64,000 bases of DNA from Choristoneura fumiferana (taxonomy: Eukaryota; Arthropoda; Insecta; Lepidoptera; Tortricidae), in contig NC_133482.1 of the NCBI RefSeq assembly GCF_025370935.1, positions 16,702,852 to 16,766,851 of the forward strand, given 5' to 3'. The first letter of the stretch is position 1; every line of letters begins with the position of its first letter. The notes under the pieces are model-generated. The model made no database searches and was not told the DNA's origin. It saw only the letters and a list, made by a program, of their open reading frames with translations. Shown one piece after another: positions 29,605 through 40,307 of this stretch. The translations under genes were made by a program, and so were the position numbers.

Positions 29605-30370
29605 TAGAATTTCTTCTTTCTAAATAAACTATTCATTTCATTTCTTTCTTAGAAGTCTCAAAATATGAATCCTAATTACAACGATCACGCAAATAATAAA
29701 TGAATAATAAGTGGTTTCTTTCTTTCTTTCTTTCATATATATACGCTCGTATCCTCTCCCTTGCACCGCGCCGCTCCAACCGCCATAAAAGGGGTGAACA
29801 GTGAAAAAGACATCCTCAAGATTCCCTAGGTGCGAAGTGTGATCGCATACGGCGTGATTATCGTTTACGACCCGCTTTACGACCCCAGTCTAGTTATGAC
29901 TGGTTACGGCTGGTTAATACTGGATTATTGTTTTTTAATGGGAAAAATGATGGATTTGACAGTTTGTTTGAAGTGCTGAAGAGTTATGGAGTGGGAGTTT
30001 TATTGACTACTGTTTGAATAAAAAAGTTTTGCTGTGCCTCAAAACGAAAAGGTAAAACGAAACGAAAGTATTACTTTGGTGTTCATCTGTCAAAACCATT
30101 ATTCTCAAGGAAGCATGTACTCGTAAGTATGTGCTGGTGTAAGCTATGAAATAAAACCAAGATTGTCAGTCATATTAATTATAATAAATCTTATAAATTG
30201 GGGTACTTCCAGTTTTTCTAAAAAAAAAATTGTATGATGGTAGTTCTCATAGCACAGACAATTAGAAAGTCTGGATATCTTAAATTTTTATGTCTGTCTG
30301 TCTATGTCAGCAAACAATGTAAAACTATACAAATCGTACATTTTGCTTAAAAGCATGGCTCTGCAGGCAC
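29605..30370. other. No features except a (TTCT)n run
   Basis: A (TTCT)n microsatellite at about 29714-29734. Otherwise AT-rich with no recognised element. Confidence 0.4.
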
Positions 30371-30652
30371 TTATTTATAAATACCTACAAATTTACACGA
30401 TTCACGAATCCAGATCGCACTTGGCATTTTTTTTAAACTAGCATCAAAGCTTTTGATTTCTTCCACATGCAACCGAACGAATAGATCCAAATTATTTCCA
30501 GATCGTAAAGGCCGTGCTCTGTTGGTCGTAAAACGGCTGTCAATTGGCGAATAATAACTATATTTGTGGTTTACATTCATGCTGCTGTTTGCTGCATCGA
30601 GCCGGCAATTACTGAGTTTTACTGCCGTGCTGGGGTTTGTTCTACATGGCAC
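30371..30652 (-). pseudogene. LINE ORF2 C-terminal fragment, minus strand
   Basis: The 93-residue frame contains RARPLRSGNNLDLFV, then a SFDASLKKMPSAIW stretch. This layout (Arg-Pro-Leu-Arg-Ser-Gly block, then a phenylalanine block ending in Ala-Ile-Trp) is what I know from the C-termini of insect non-LTR ORF2 proteins. RT motifs are absent, so this is a 5'-truncated or internal fragment. Confidence 0.5.
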
Positions 30653-30713
30653 CGATAAAATTTAACCGTAAACAACTTTCATAATTATTTCATAATGACT
30701 TTCTTTGCCATCT

Positions 30714-30985
30714 CCTCCTAGGTCTGCCTCTGCTCCGGTGCCCGTCGCATGGAACCCAATCGGTGATTACTTTGGCCCAGCAATCCGGCTGCATGCAGCA
30801 GACGTGTCCCGCCCAGTCCAATTTTAATTTGGCAGAGAGATTTGGAGGAAATGGCGGGATTACCTGGACCGATTCCAGTCAGATTGGCAAGAACTGGCCT
30901 AGAGTAGAGACGAGTGGAATAAGAAAGGGGAGGCTTTTGCCCTGCAGTGGGACACATTATAAGCTAATAAAAAAAAGACTGCTTC
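30714..30985. repeat. Two LINE 3' fragments head to head
   Basis: 30714-30832 (minus) has GGAACCCAATCGGTGATTAC and GACGTGTCCCGCCCAGTCC. 30833-30985 (plus) has TTGGAGGAAATGGCGGGATT, GATTGGCAAGAACTGGCC and CCCTGCAGTGGGACACATTA, ending in AATAAAAAAAAG. The two pieces belong to LINE 3' regions in opposite orientation. Confidence 0.6.
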
Positions 30986-31043
30986 TTTCACATCTTTTGA
31001 CAATGACAATACAATTCAATTTCTTATTTTTAAACAACATTAT

Positions 31044-31170
31044 TGTATCAGCCTAGAATGTCCACTGATGGACATAGGCCTCCGCCATAGATCTCCTGTT
31101 GCTTTGGTTGGAAGCAGCCACCACCACACCACTGCGCACCCGCAGCGTTAACTAGGTCACAGTATAACAA
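31044..31170 (-). repeat. LINE 3' end, minus strand
   Basis: TATCAGCCTAGAATGTCCAC, TGGACATAGGCCTCCGCC, CTGTTGCTTTGGTTGGAAGC. Family of 3739. Confidence 0.65.
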
Positions 31171-31588
31171 GTTTTCCCTGCAGTAGGCCGACGCCTTTGA
31201 CGTTGAGCGATACCGCAGCCTGTATAGGTATGTACGCAAGTAAGGAAGGGTAGTCACAAATTTAAAATTTGTAAGGTAAGTAGATTTACGAATCGGTACA
31301 TATTGGTATTGCGAAATTATATAAAACAAAATAATTTAGGGATGGCATACTTACTAGGGGTAAGAAGTATCAAAAAACTATTTTTTTAATAAAAAACTTT
31401 TTTTTTTCTACAAAATATACTTTCATCGATTAGTAACTGACAAATACTTTCGGTTTCTAGACTTAACGGACTTAAAGTTCCTGTTATTTAATTTAATTAC
31501 ATAAAAAATAAATAAATATAACTATATAAATAGATGAAATTTTTAGTTCCTTATTTATGCGAGATGAAGATTTTCACGCACTCACAGT
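31171..31588. other. No features seen
   Basis: AT-rich sequence up to the LTR element's target site. Confidence 0.4.
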
Positions 31589-31592
31589 ACAT

Positions 31593-32359
31593 TGTCATAG
31601 CCAGTTTGAAACGCCTAGTGACAATGACAAGGCAATGTCATGACGTCACTAGCTTGGTTGGAAACTCATCGTCGTATTCGAGCACAGCGTAACTAGCTGG
31701 ATGGCGCCAGGGGCAGCAAAGGGCGCCTAGAGAACACACTGTTCACGGTTCAAATCTCACGTGGTGAGATCAATCTTTTTCTATTTACAAGTGAAATCAT
31801 TAATAGTAAGGTAAATTGGGTAGCCGAAAATAATTATTAAGATATAATGAAACTAGTTTAAAAACAGGCATTGCGTTTCTCGTCTGAGGCTAAAGGCGGA
31901 CGCGTGTCGCACGGTGTACCTTGTATTGGAAATGTACCCGACATATTAAATAAACACATTAATCCAGTATTAAGTTAATTTAAATTTAATAAGTTTTATC
32001 GTTTTGGTGTTTGTGACAAAGGGGTAAGTTATACGCTTTTACAATCTTTGGTCTCAATTGCCTTTAATCCAATAGACAATTGTGAGTAACCAACGCTCGT
32101 TTGTTTTAGCGTTAAGACATGCCCTTTGGAATTCGGACATAGTTTTGCTTGGCTCTGAGTGGATGTAAAACGCTAGCCGTGGTGCTTGGATAGGCAGGGA
32201 TCCTGACACGATCAAAACCCCTCCTGGCGCTCAACTGCTTTAGCGATAAGTACCTAGGTTAAGTTAGTGTTAAGATTTAAATAATTGTAACCGTAAATAT
32301 AGGGTGTCTTTTAACTAAAGTATATTTGTTTTCTTGGATCCGTAGGTCAACCCATAACA
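31593..32359 (+). repeat. 5' LTR
   Basis: 767 bp, TGTCATAGCC ... CCCATAACA, so TG...CA ends. Contains TTAAATAAACAC (AATAAA-type signal, about 31945) and a GC-balanced region with GGTGAGATCAATC. It differs from the 3' LTR almost only by one-base length changes. Confidence 0.9.
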
Positions 32360-32361
32360 AA

Positions 32362-32373
32362 TGACGCCCAACG
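32362..32373 (+). promoter_or_regulatory. Primer-binding-site candidate
   Basis: TGACGCCCAACG begins two bases after the 5' LTR, the position expected for tRNA-primed minus-strand synthesis. The tRNA was not identified. Confidence 0.5.
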
Positions 32374-33034
32374 TCAAAAATTAATTGGGTTGGCAAACGG
32401 TTATTGTTAAAATTAATTAGTCTCATTTTGAAAATTTGAATTTAATTTACTAGATATTAGTATTACTGATGAGATGCTATAAGGTAGGTAGTTTAGTAAT
32501 GTTTTCTTTTTAGTTTGTTTTGTTAAATAAGGAACAGTGAAACATCCCACTGTTGGGCTCATATTGGTCGTTCAAATCAGTGAACAATTATTATTAATAT
32601 TATTGCTGTGCATAAGAATATATATCTATATACACAGGTGTACAGGGTGTCTGAATTTTTCTATATATTTTTTGTGTTATTTCCGCTCCTAAAAAAAAAA
32701 AAAAAATCTGTTCAAAAGTTTAACGCAGGAATGTACCGGGCGGTTACCTTCTAAGGTTTATGTTGTATTAACGCTTCAGCACATTTGATGATACATCTCT
32801 ATCTTATTTAAATATTAAGTTCTTCTAATTATTAAGTATTTGTAGGTAATAGCTTTATTTCCAATTAGTGGGCCCACACTATAATTGCTAAATTGTTGCT
32901 ATTCTTTGGAGTCTACCTCTGGTGCGTGGGTTTAGTCACTCTTGAATAAGTGAGTTATCTAAAGCTACCTACCCACAATTTTTTTTTATCTTTAATATTT
33001 GTTTAACAACTACTTACAAACACTGATAGTAACC
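32374..33034 (+). other. Leader of the LTR element
   Basis: AT-rich untranslated stretch before gag, with a poly-A run at about 32691-32705. Confidence 0.55.
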
Positions 33035-33975
33035 ATGGATCCCAATCTTTTGCTTAAAGATGAATTAGAATACGAGCTGGAATGTCGAGGTATTAAGATT
33101 AAGAGCACAGCACCGATTATGAAAAAATTGTTAAAGGAGTTAATGTCAAGTGAGCAGTCGGGGGATTCTCATATGACATTAAAATACCGCAACACAGGGC
33201 ACAAAAACTTGATTTTGAATTTGAGATTTGTTCGGCAAAGCTAAACACGTTGTCGAATTATGTTTCGGAGATAGTAGGTAAACCAGATAAAGCATTATTT
33301 AAAAGATTAATTTCCAGACTGCATCATGTTGAAAATAGGTTGGATTTAATTAAGCATGACACAGAAGACCAGGATATCAGGAAAAATGGTTTAATACAAC
33401 AATGTCAACTGCTATTAGATAAGCTTGTAGAACAGGATGATTTAGAGGAGGATGAACATTTAACTGCGGATGACAAGCAATTACTACATGAAACTTTAGG
33501 TAATTTAGGAGATAAGATTATTAGTAGATTAGAGTCTAAAGAGGCTACACCGGGACCGTCAAATGAGGGGCAACACACTTTAAAAGGTTCAAAAACACAG
33601 AACGTTGAGGGAAATAGAGGTGTCAGCTTTATGACAGGACAGTGGGAAGGCGAAAGGGAAAGCCGGGGTAAGTTACTAAGGACTTCAACTGTCGAAGAGG
33701 ACCTTATGAGACGGAAGTTAGTTCCAATTTATCAATGGGGTATAAGGTTTTCTGGAAGTAACAATTTGAGTGTAAATGCATTTTTAGAACGTGTGTCTGA
33801 ACTCAAAGAGGCTAGAAACGCTACGGATTATGATCTATGGCGTTATGCCATAGATTTCTTTGAAGGCGAAGCTCTAATCTGGTATAGAGCAAATAAAGAA
33901 TACGCCAATAATTGGATGAGTTAGTAATTTTGCTTAGACGAACCTTCCAGAAGCCTTTCTATCAAGAAGAACTAT
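33035..33975 (+). pseudogene. gag of the LTR element (frame-broken, C-terminus lost)
   Basis: Starts at the ATG in AACCATGGATCCC. Residues about 6-35 (DELEYELECRGIK and following) resemble the SAP-like N-terminus found in some insect Ty3 gags. A one-base break near 33210-33245 separates this from the main open frame (33250-33924), whose first codon is TTG and so is a continuation, not a real start. The middle is acidic and probably coiled. The end shows the gag pattern (FSGSNNLSVNAFLERV, then DLWRYAIDFFEG and IWYRANK). A second break lies near 33920. No CCHC zinc knuckle is left, because the deletion junction follows at about 33980. Confidence 0.75.
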
Positions 33976-34830
33976 TAGCAGAGATTGATGGACCTTTTGT
34001 TCCGTTCAGATGAAGATAAAGTCTGGGCATATTTGGACGACATAGTGATCTGCTCTTCGACTTTTGAGGAACACATCACCTTAATAGAGAAAGTCATGAT
34101 CATTTTGAAAGAAGCAAAGCTAACTATAAATGTGGATAAGTGCAATTCGCCAGGGCAAGTTTAAAATATTTGGGTTACATTATTGACAAAACGGCCTAAG
34201 AACAGATTCAGAGAAAGTAGCGGCAATTATTAACTTTCCTAGGCCACGAAATTGCACTGAATTGAAAGATTTATTGGTCTGGCCAGCTGGTACCGAAGAT
34301 TCGTAAAAAAACTTTTCCTTAATTGCAGCTCCACTTCATGACCTCACCAAAGGAAAGAAAAAGAAAAGATTAATCTGGACCAGCGAAGCTGATTTGGCAT
34401 TTGTGAAGTTAAAGACACTACTAACATCAACCCCAGTGATCGCATGTCCTGATTATTCTAGGCATTCATTATTCAGTGTGATGCATCGAATAATGGAATA
34501 GGTGCAGTTCTGTGTCAGAAAAATGAGGAGGGGGAGCAGCCCATTGCATATTTAAGTAGGAAGTTAAATGATAGAGAACGGAGATATTCAACGTCCGAAA
34601 GAGAGTTACTGAGCATCGTTCATGCTATAGAAAAGTTTAGGCCATATATCGACGGTGTACACTTCACAGTAGTGACAGATCATAGTGCGCTGCAGTGGTT
34701 GCATAAAACAAAGACCACACGGACGATTGGCCAGATGGGCAATGAAACTGCAATCATTCAGTTATGACATTGTTCATAGGCCAGGAAAGTTGCACACGGT
34801 ACCAGATGCGCTATCCGAGGCGTGGAAAAC
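33976..34830 (+). pseudogene. pol: RT fragment and RNase H (frame-broken)
   Basis: After the junction the frame opens at the end of the RT palm, with the catalytic YLDD at about 34030-34041 and the thumb after it (HITLIEKVMIILKEAKL, INVDKCN). RNase H follows: DASNNGIGAVL at about 34480, PIAYLSRKLNDRERRY, then SERELLSIVHAIEKFR and DHSALQWL. Frames shift at least at about 34155 and 34270. Protease and the first RT motifs are missing. Confidence 0.8.
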
Positions 34831-36104
34831 GAGGCCAGTCTAGAAATATATATGATAGATGTTTTGGAAAAATACAAGGATGAATGGTATAAAAACAAAG
34901 TTAAGGAGGTATTGGAACAGAATAAGGAGTCCGAGTGGAAGGTTGCAAATAATTTACTGTACAAAAAGTCTTTACTCCGCCAATTCCCCAATATTGAAGA
35001 CAACTGGAAGCTTTATGTGCCAGAAACATTAAGACTCAAGGTTCTAAAAGAATGCCATGATGACATTACAGGAGGCCATTTGGGCGTTCGAAAAACCTTC
35101 TTTAAAATTAAACAGAGATACTTTTGGCCCAACTTGCTTCCGGACGTGAAGCAGTACGTACAGAAATGTGAATGTTGTGCCAAGTATAAGGTACCACAAC
35201 AGGCACGTATTGGATTTATGGGACAACACAGAGAAGTACAGTATCCATGGCAGATAGTATCTTTAGACTTAATGGGACCTTTTCCGAAAAGTAAAAATTG
35301 CAACACCATGCTATTAGTTATAACATGTTGGTTCAGCAAATTTGTATTACTGTTTCCGTTAAGAACAGGAAAGCTGATAAAATATGTGATATTGTCGAAA
35401 AACAATTCCTACTGTTTGGTGCTCCTCAGGCAATTATTTGTGATAACGGCAAACAATTTAATTCACAGCTCTTTAAGGATATAGCTTTGAAATACAATTG
35501 CAAACTGTGGTTCACTCCCAACTATCATCCTCAAGGAAATCCGACAGAGCGCGTAAATCGTGTTATAGGTACAATGATTGCAACGTACATGAAGCCAGGA
35601 AAACACAATACGTGGGATACCCATTTGCCAGAGATAGGGAACGCCATTAGAACAGCTGTACATGAAACGACGGGTTATACGCCGTCTTACTTATTTTTTG
35701 GTAGGAAACCACAGTGCCGAACTTGTCACGACCAGGGGCTGTACAAACAGCACATAGCCCCACCGATAAATACCAAGTAAATGTCACGGAGTATATTAAG
35801 CAGGTAGAATCAAGAAAAATAATTATATTAAGGTACAGGAACGCTTACGAGCTGCTCATGTACAAAGTAGTAAGTACTACAACAATAAACGTAGGTTAGG
35901 TAACAACTTTAGGGTAGGAGATACAGTCTGGAAAAGAACTAAGTTTCTCTCTAGTGCTCCTAACAAGTTCATGGCGAAACTAGCTCCGAAATATGAGAAG
36001 GCAATAATTATTGGTAAAGTTTCGAATAACATCGTTCGTTTAAACAACGCTTGTGGCAAATTGTTAGGTAATTGGCATGTCAAAGATCTGAAACCATTCG
36101 TGTA
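34831..36104 (+). pseudogene. pol: integrase (frame-broken)
   Basis: The H2C2 zinc-binding region is readable (HDDITGGHLGVRKTF, then YVQKCECCAKYK). The catalytic core shows SLDLMGPF (first D), ICDNGKQF (second D) and NPTERVNR (E), the D,D(35)E pattern, in two overlapping frames (34822-35484, 35298-35780), with a break near 35390. A third frame carries the C-terminal domain and ends KDLKPFV at the stop 36102-36104. Confidence 0.8.
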
Positions 36105-36130
36105 AAAAAAAAAAAAAAATTTTTTTTTTC

Positions 36131-36147
36131 TTGAGGGAGGAGGTATA
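36131..36147 (+). promoter_or_regulatory. Polypurine tract
   Basis: TTGAGGGAGGAGGTATA abuts the TG of the 3' LTR, the expected site of plus-strand priming. Confidence 0.7.
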
Positions 36148-36916
36148 TGTCATAGCCAGTTTTGAAACGCCTAGTGACAATGACAAGGCAATGTCATGAC
36201 GTCACTAGCTTGGTTGGAAACTCATCGTCGTATTTCGAGCACAGCGTAACTAGCTGGATGGCGCAGGGGCAGCAAAGGGCGCCTAGAGAACACACTGTTC
36301 ACGGTTCAAATCTCACGTGGTGAGATCAATCTTTTTCTATTTACAAGTGAAATCATTAATAGTAAGGTAAATTGGGTAGCCGAAAATAATTATTAAGATA
36401 ATAATGAAACTAGTTTAAAAACAGGCATTGCGTTTCTCGTCTGAGGCTAAAGGCGGACGCGTGTCGCACGGTGTACCTTGTATTGGAAATGTACCCGACA
36501 TATTAAATAAACACATTAATTCAGTTATTAAGTTAATTTAAATTTAATAAGTTTTATCGTTTTTGGTGTTTGTGACAAAGGGGTAAGTTATACGCTTTAC
36601 AATCTTTGGTCTCAATTGCCTTTAATCCAATAGACAATTGTGAGTAACCAACGCTCGTTTGTTTTAGCGTTAAGACATGCCTTTGGAATTCGGACATAGT
36701 TTTGCTTGGCTCTGAGTGGATGTAAAACGCTAGCCGTGGTGCTTGGATAGGCAGGGATCCCTGACACGATCAAAACCCCTCCTGGCGCTCAACTGCTTTA
36801 GCGATAAGTACCTAGGTTAAGTTAGTGTTAAGATTTAAATAATTGTAACCGTAAATATAGGGTGTCTTTTAACTAAAGTATATTTGTTTTCTTGGATCCG
36901 TAGGTCAACCCATACA
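36148..36916 (+). repeat. 3' LTR
   Basis: 769 bp, TGTCATAGCC ... CCCATACA, then the ACAT duplication. See the 5' LTR. Confidence 0.9.
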
Positions 36917-36920
36917 ACAT

Positions 36921-37142
36921 GTCGTATGCACCATAATGAAATTTATTATAAATTTAAATGTAAAAAAAACGCGACAGCCCTAGAAGACTTGTCCCAAGCT
37001 ACTAAGAACGGCGAAGTATGCAGCTGGGGCTCCTCCCACCCGCGTCTCACCCCTCACGCCCCGCACGATTGCTCTGTCTAGACGTCTCCGTCGGATTACT
37101 GTAGGGACACTTGTTTGTTATACTGTGACTAGGTGATGATGT
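36921..37142. other. Spacer
   Basis: No recognised element. ORF 36884-37081 starts inside the LTR and is not a gene. Confidence 0.4.
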
Positions 37143-37290
37143 GACTAGGTCATCTATCCATCTTATTGGTGGACGCCCTACGCTGCGCTTGACGATCCGC
37201 GGTCTCCTTTCGAGATCTTATTGGCCATAAGTTCTATACCTATGCCACTTCAAGGAGCTAATTCGCTTGGCTGTAAGGGTGACCTCCTTC
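37143..37290 (-). repeat. LINE fragment, minus strand
   Basis: GGTCATCTATCCATCTTATT, GGACGCCCTACGCTGCGCTT, GATCCGCGGTCTCCTTTCGA. Related short pieces at 38206 and 49253. Confidence 0.6.
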
Positions 37291-37386
37291 TAAACTTTAT
37301 TTCTAAATTATTACTGCAATAATCCATATCTGATTTCCCAACAAAGCGACGCGACGGTATTACCACGACGTTTTTTGGAAAGCTGC

Positions 37387-37514
37387 AGGGCTACTACAAA
37401 ACTCGAAACTCGAAGTTCGTGTCGTGCGGTCCCTCTGACACTTATACTATTTCATACGAAAGCGGGAGGGACCGCACGACACGAACTTCGAGTTTCGAGT
37501 TTCGTAGTAGCCCT
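37387..37514. mobile_element. Hairpin MITE C, copy 3
   Basis: AGGGCTACTACAAAACTCGA at the left, CGAGTTTCGTAGTAGCCCT at the right. The stem also includes GTTCGTGTCGTGCGGTCCCT. Almost perfect palindrome. Confidence 0.85.
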
Positions 37515-37789
37515 GCTGTTACTAGCAACTTCGAAAGGCGCAATACGTTCCTAGAAAATAATTTCTTTCCGGTTTTATAAAATTTCACATGAAAAACGAA
37601 GAAAGTTTTTTAGCACCGCAATGTTTAATCTGCCAGTTCTGACTAGTTTAGCAAGTGACTTGAAAATAGAAGTAGAAATATTAGTAGCATGCACTACTCG
37701 AAAACCCGAGGACTATTAAAAGCCATCAAATTACGTAAATTTGGATACTTGGGCTACGTAATTTGAAATACCCGATACCAACTCTGCAA

Positions 37790-38151
37790 TTAATAATGAT
37801 AGGCAAAGTGGAGGGGAAGAGGCGTGATACAAGAATGGACAGGAATAGCCAGTTGAAGAGCTATTTCACTTGGCTAGAACCCGGAAGACGTTCGCAGAGC
37901 TGACAGCAGACCTCCAGTAATGGAGAGTCATAAGAAGAAGAAGTATCGAGCATACAATAAGTATACACCAATAGAATTCAAAATAGTATAATACCATAGC
38001 TTGTACTTTGTTATGCAATTGCCCCCTGGTTAAAACCACGGCTTCACGTTGGATACAGGCCTTTACTTCTTTTGAATTCTATCGGAGTATACTTATTGTA
38101 TGCTCGATACTTCTTCTTCTTATGACTCTCCATTACTGAAGGTCTGCTGTC
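37790..38151. repeat. RTE-like LINE 3' end in foldback form
   Basis: Plus: GAATGGACAGGAATAGCCAG, then GGAGAGTCATAAGAAGAAG. This is the same LINE end whose coding part is clear at 55218. The arm 37902-37983 (GACAGCAGACCTCCAGTAAT onward) is repeated inverted at 38070-38151 with only a few mismatches, forming a hairpin with ~82-bp arms. Confidence 0.75.
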
Positions 38152-38205
38152 ATTATATTTCAATACAAATTCGCAAATACTATTTACTTGTATTTTATTA
38201 CGCAA

Positions 38206-38530
38206 TCGGGCTCAGGTCATCCGTACATTTCGTTGCTGCGCTTGCCGATTCGCGATCTCCATTCGAAAAAATTTGAGAGGAGTTGAACTCGTATGTTATT
38301 TTTTAAAAAGAGGGGTGTTATAGGTTTGACCGCTATGTGTGTCTGTCTGTCTGTGGCACCGTAGCTCTTAAACGGATGGACTGATTTGAATACGTTTTTT
38401 TTTTTAATTTCTTTTCTAGCGATGGTTCTGACATGTTTCATCAAAATCGGTTCAGCTGTTTTCGAGATATTGAACTTTGAAGTGACAAATTCGGGGGTTT
38501 TCCAACTTTTCTTTTCTTTTCGGGGGTTAA
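38206..38530. repeat. LINE fragment plus CCGACGCAAAAAG-family retroposon
   Basis: 38206-38275 (minus) has GGTCATCCGTACATTTCGTT and GCCGATTCGCGATCTCCATT. From about 38309 (plus) the other family follows: GGGGTGTTATAGGTTTGACC, GGCACCGTAGCTCTTAAACG, ATCAAAATCGGTTCAGCTGT and TTGAACTTTGAAGTGACAAA. Confidence 0.7.
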
Positions 38531-38733
38531 CCATCCAAGAACTGAAGACACGCTTCTATCTTCTATTTATTGTCTACTATGAGTGATTGCGCCTCGCTCG
38601 AGGTCACACTTTGAAGCGCGAGTAACTGGAACAGCACATATGATAATAGTTCTTTGTTCTGATAGCAGATTACTGAAAAGAGAAAAAAAAGATTATATTT
38701 TTTACGGCTTCAATGGAAACAAACCGTCTGTCC

Positions 38734-38869
38734 ACTATCCCACGGCGCTGCCAACTCGATTGGACATTAAACTCCCCGTTACTCACGCCAACGTAATATC
38801 TACATTTTTTTTTAACTATGGAATTACTACGTTTTTGTGCCAGTTGCCTTTTCCTAGCCGTGGGATAGT
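38734..38869. mobile_element. Short TIR candidate (ACTATCCCACGGC)
   Basis: A perfect 13-bp inverted pair ACTATCCCACGGC (38734-38746) and GCCGTGGGATAGT (38857-38869), 136 bp overall. Conserved in copy 2 of the duplicated segment (49811-49947). ORF 38583-38963 spans it and has no domain. Confidence 0.5.
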
Positions 38870-38963
38870 AATATTAGTAGAATCAAAACATATTGAAAAT
38901 TACCATGAGTTTTTCATGAAGGATTCCAAAGAAACCGGTATACTACGTCCATGTACTCAATAG

Positions 38964-39764
38964 TCTGTGTGTAGTTTTTTTAATTTGCGTGAAAATAACA
39001 TACCTGCCCTTACAAACTGAGTGCCTATAGTGCGACGTGATTAGACTGGAGACGGTGAGATGATGATGATGGATTTGTTTTCATACCACTAATAATAACA
39101 AAAAAGGTGACGTCTTCTCTATTCATTTATCTCATTGAACTTTAAAAAAATATTAAAACAAAACTCCTGACCGACTGACTCAACAATGCTTAGCCTTTAC
39201 ATACAACAAAATAAGACTGTAAATAAAGCTGATGGTTTGAATGTTGAAAAGTGACCAACCAATTGCTGCTGACTGTACATCATCAGCCAAAAAACACAAC
39301 ACCATCGCTTTTCAGAAGCGTACCGTTTTGCTTACAAACGACCCTCCCGCAATAAGAGGGAGGAAACGGGCCATTACGTACCTCATTCCAAAAAACAAAA
39401 AGTGCACCCTCAATTCTGGTGAAATGCACCCTATTGCTTTAACATTTGAGTTGATAGCCAATTAACATGATTTTGGTGGTTACGGTTCTGTAAGTTTAAA
39501 TGAGTTTTAAGGAACTTCCGGGATCCTTTGTGCTAGTCAGTCAGTTGGGACTCTTTCGAAGTCAACTGGGTTTTTTATAAAGTTTTCTTTTAGCTTTATC
39601 GGTTTTATGACTTTGAATCTGTTGACAGAAATTTTATTATGAAACAGATATACTCAGCGGCACAAAATTTGACCCACTCTACAATATCTACAAAATTGCC
39701 TATTACTACAAACATACATTTGAGGGCCAGATGTTTGCCGCTCAGTAAATCAATTTACAACTGG
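38964..39764. other. Unique part of the duplicated segment
   Basis: No recognised repeat. The 74-codon ORF at 39241-39465 is frame-shifted in copy 2 by one extra C (50434 region), which argues against a conserved gene. Confidence 0.4.
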
Positions 39765-39875
39765 TATATCATCATCCAATTAACCGTACTAAGCCTCCTA
39801 TAGACCTCCAGTTGCTTCGGATGGAAGCAGCCTACCCAGCATCCACGGTGAACCCGCGTTTAACAAGGAGTCAAG
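39765..39875 (-). repeat. LINE 3' end, minus strand
   Basis: CCGTACTAAGCCTCCTATAG, ACCTCCAGTTGCTTCGGATG, CCACGGTGAACCCGCG. Family of 3739. Confidence 0.7.
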
Positions 39876-39924
39876 CTGGTACATGTTTAACTATACAATA
39901 GTCAAACAGTATCTTTAAAAACAA

Positions 39925-40216
39925 AGAAAGAAAGTAATACATTTATTCACGACACAACAATACACCACACTACACAAGACACAATAATATTTTATTGAAT
40001 CAGGCGTTACTTTGCGGAGGTCCATATTAATGAACTAAAATAATTTCCTTGCTCACCCGCGACCTTAAGATAGCTAAGCTTATGCAAAATATGCGTGTTC
40101 ATGCAGTTCCTCCACCTCCACATTGTAAGAACACACACAAATCACACAAACCCATTTATCACCACCACCACACTCAGTGTTTCGCGTTTCGAACTCAACC
40201 AGAGCTCATCTTCAGA
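39925..40216 (-). repeat. Retroposon 3' region, minus strand
   Basis: Starts with an AAAGAAAGAAAG tract, then AATCAGGCGTTACTTTGCGG, TGCTCACCCGCGACCTTAAG, GTTCATGCAGTTCCTCCACC. Same block as 25085, 51020 and (plus) 56554. Confidence 0.65.
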
Positions 40217-40307
40217 GTGACACAACCGTACACCATGCTACCGCATGCATGCATGCATGGTACATGTTAGGTCTAACAACTGGTAGCATGGTGTACGGTT
40301 GTGTCAC
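40217..40307. repeat. Perfect 26-bp inverted repeat with (ATGC)n loop
   Basis: GTGACACAACCGTACACCAT (40217 onward) and its exact complement, ending GTACGGTTGTGTCAC (40307), form 26-bp arms around a 39-bp loop containing GCATGCATGCATGCATGG. Copy 2 of the duplicated segment lacks 68 bp here. Confidence 0.85.

Larger units (their letters stand above)
31593..36916 (+). mobile_element. Ty3/gypsy-type LTR retrotransposon, internally deleted
   Basis: 5324 bp between a 4-bp target duplication ACAT (31589-31592, 36917-36920). Order: 5' LTR, a primer-binding-site candidate, gag, RT fragment, RNase H, integrase, polypurine tract, 3' LTR. RT before RNase H before integrase is the Ty3/gypsy order, and there is no env after integrase. 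The stretch from late gag to mid-RT (nucleocapsid, protease, RT fingers/palm start) is missing, and many one-base frame breaks follow. It is not autonomous as it stands. The near-identical LTRs imply a recent insertion. Confidence 0.9.

Noticed and set aside
33250..33252. Apparent start codon of the main gag frame
   Set aside because: The codon is TTG, and the same frame continues upstream with gag-like residues, so this is a frame break rather than a start.
38583..38963. 126-codon ORF in copy 1
   Set aside because: Interrupted in copy 2 (only 61 codons open at 49750-49935). It crosses an inverted-repeat candidate and has no domain.
39241..39465. 74-codon ORF repeated in the second duplicate (50284-50559)
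   Set aside because: The frame is not kept. A one-base insertion in copy 2 changes the first half, so selection for a protein is not supported.
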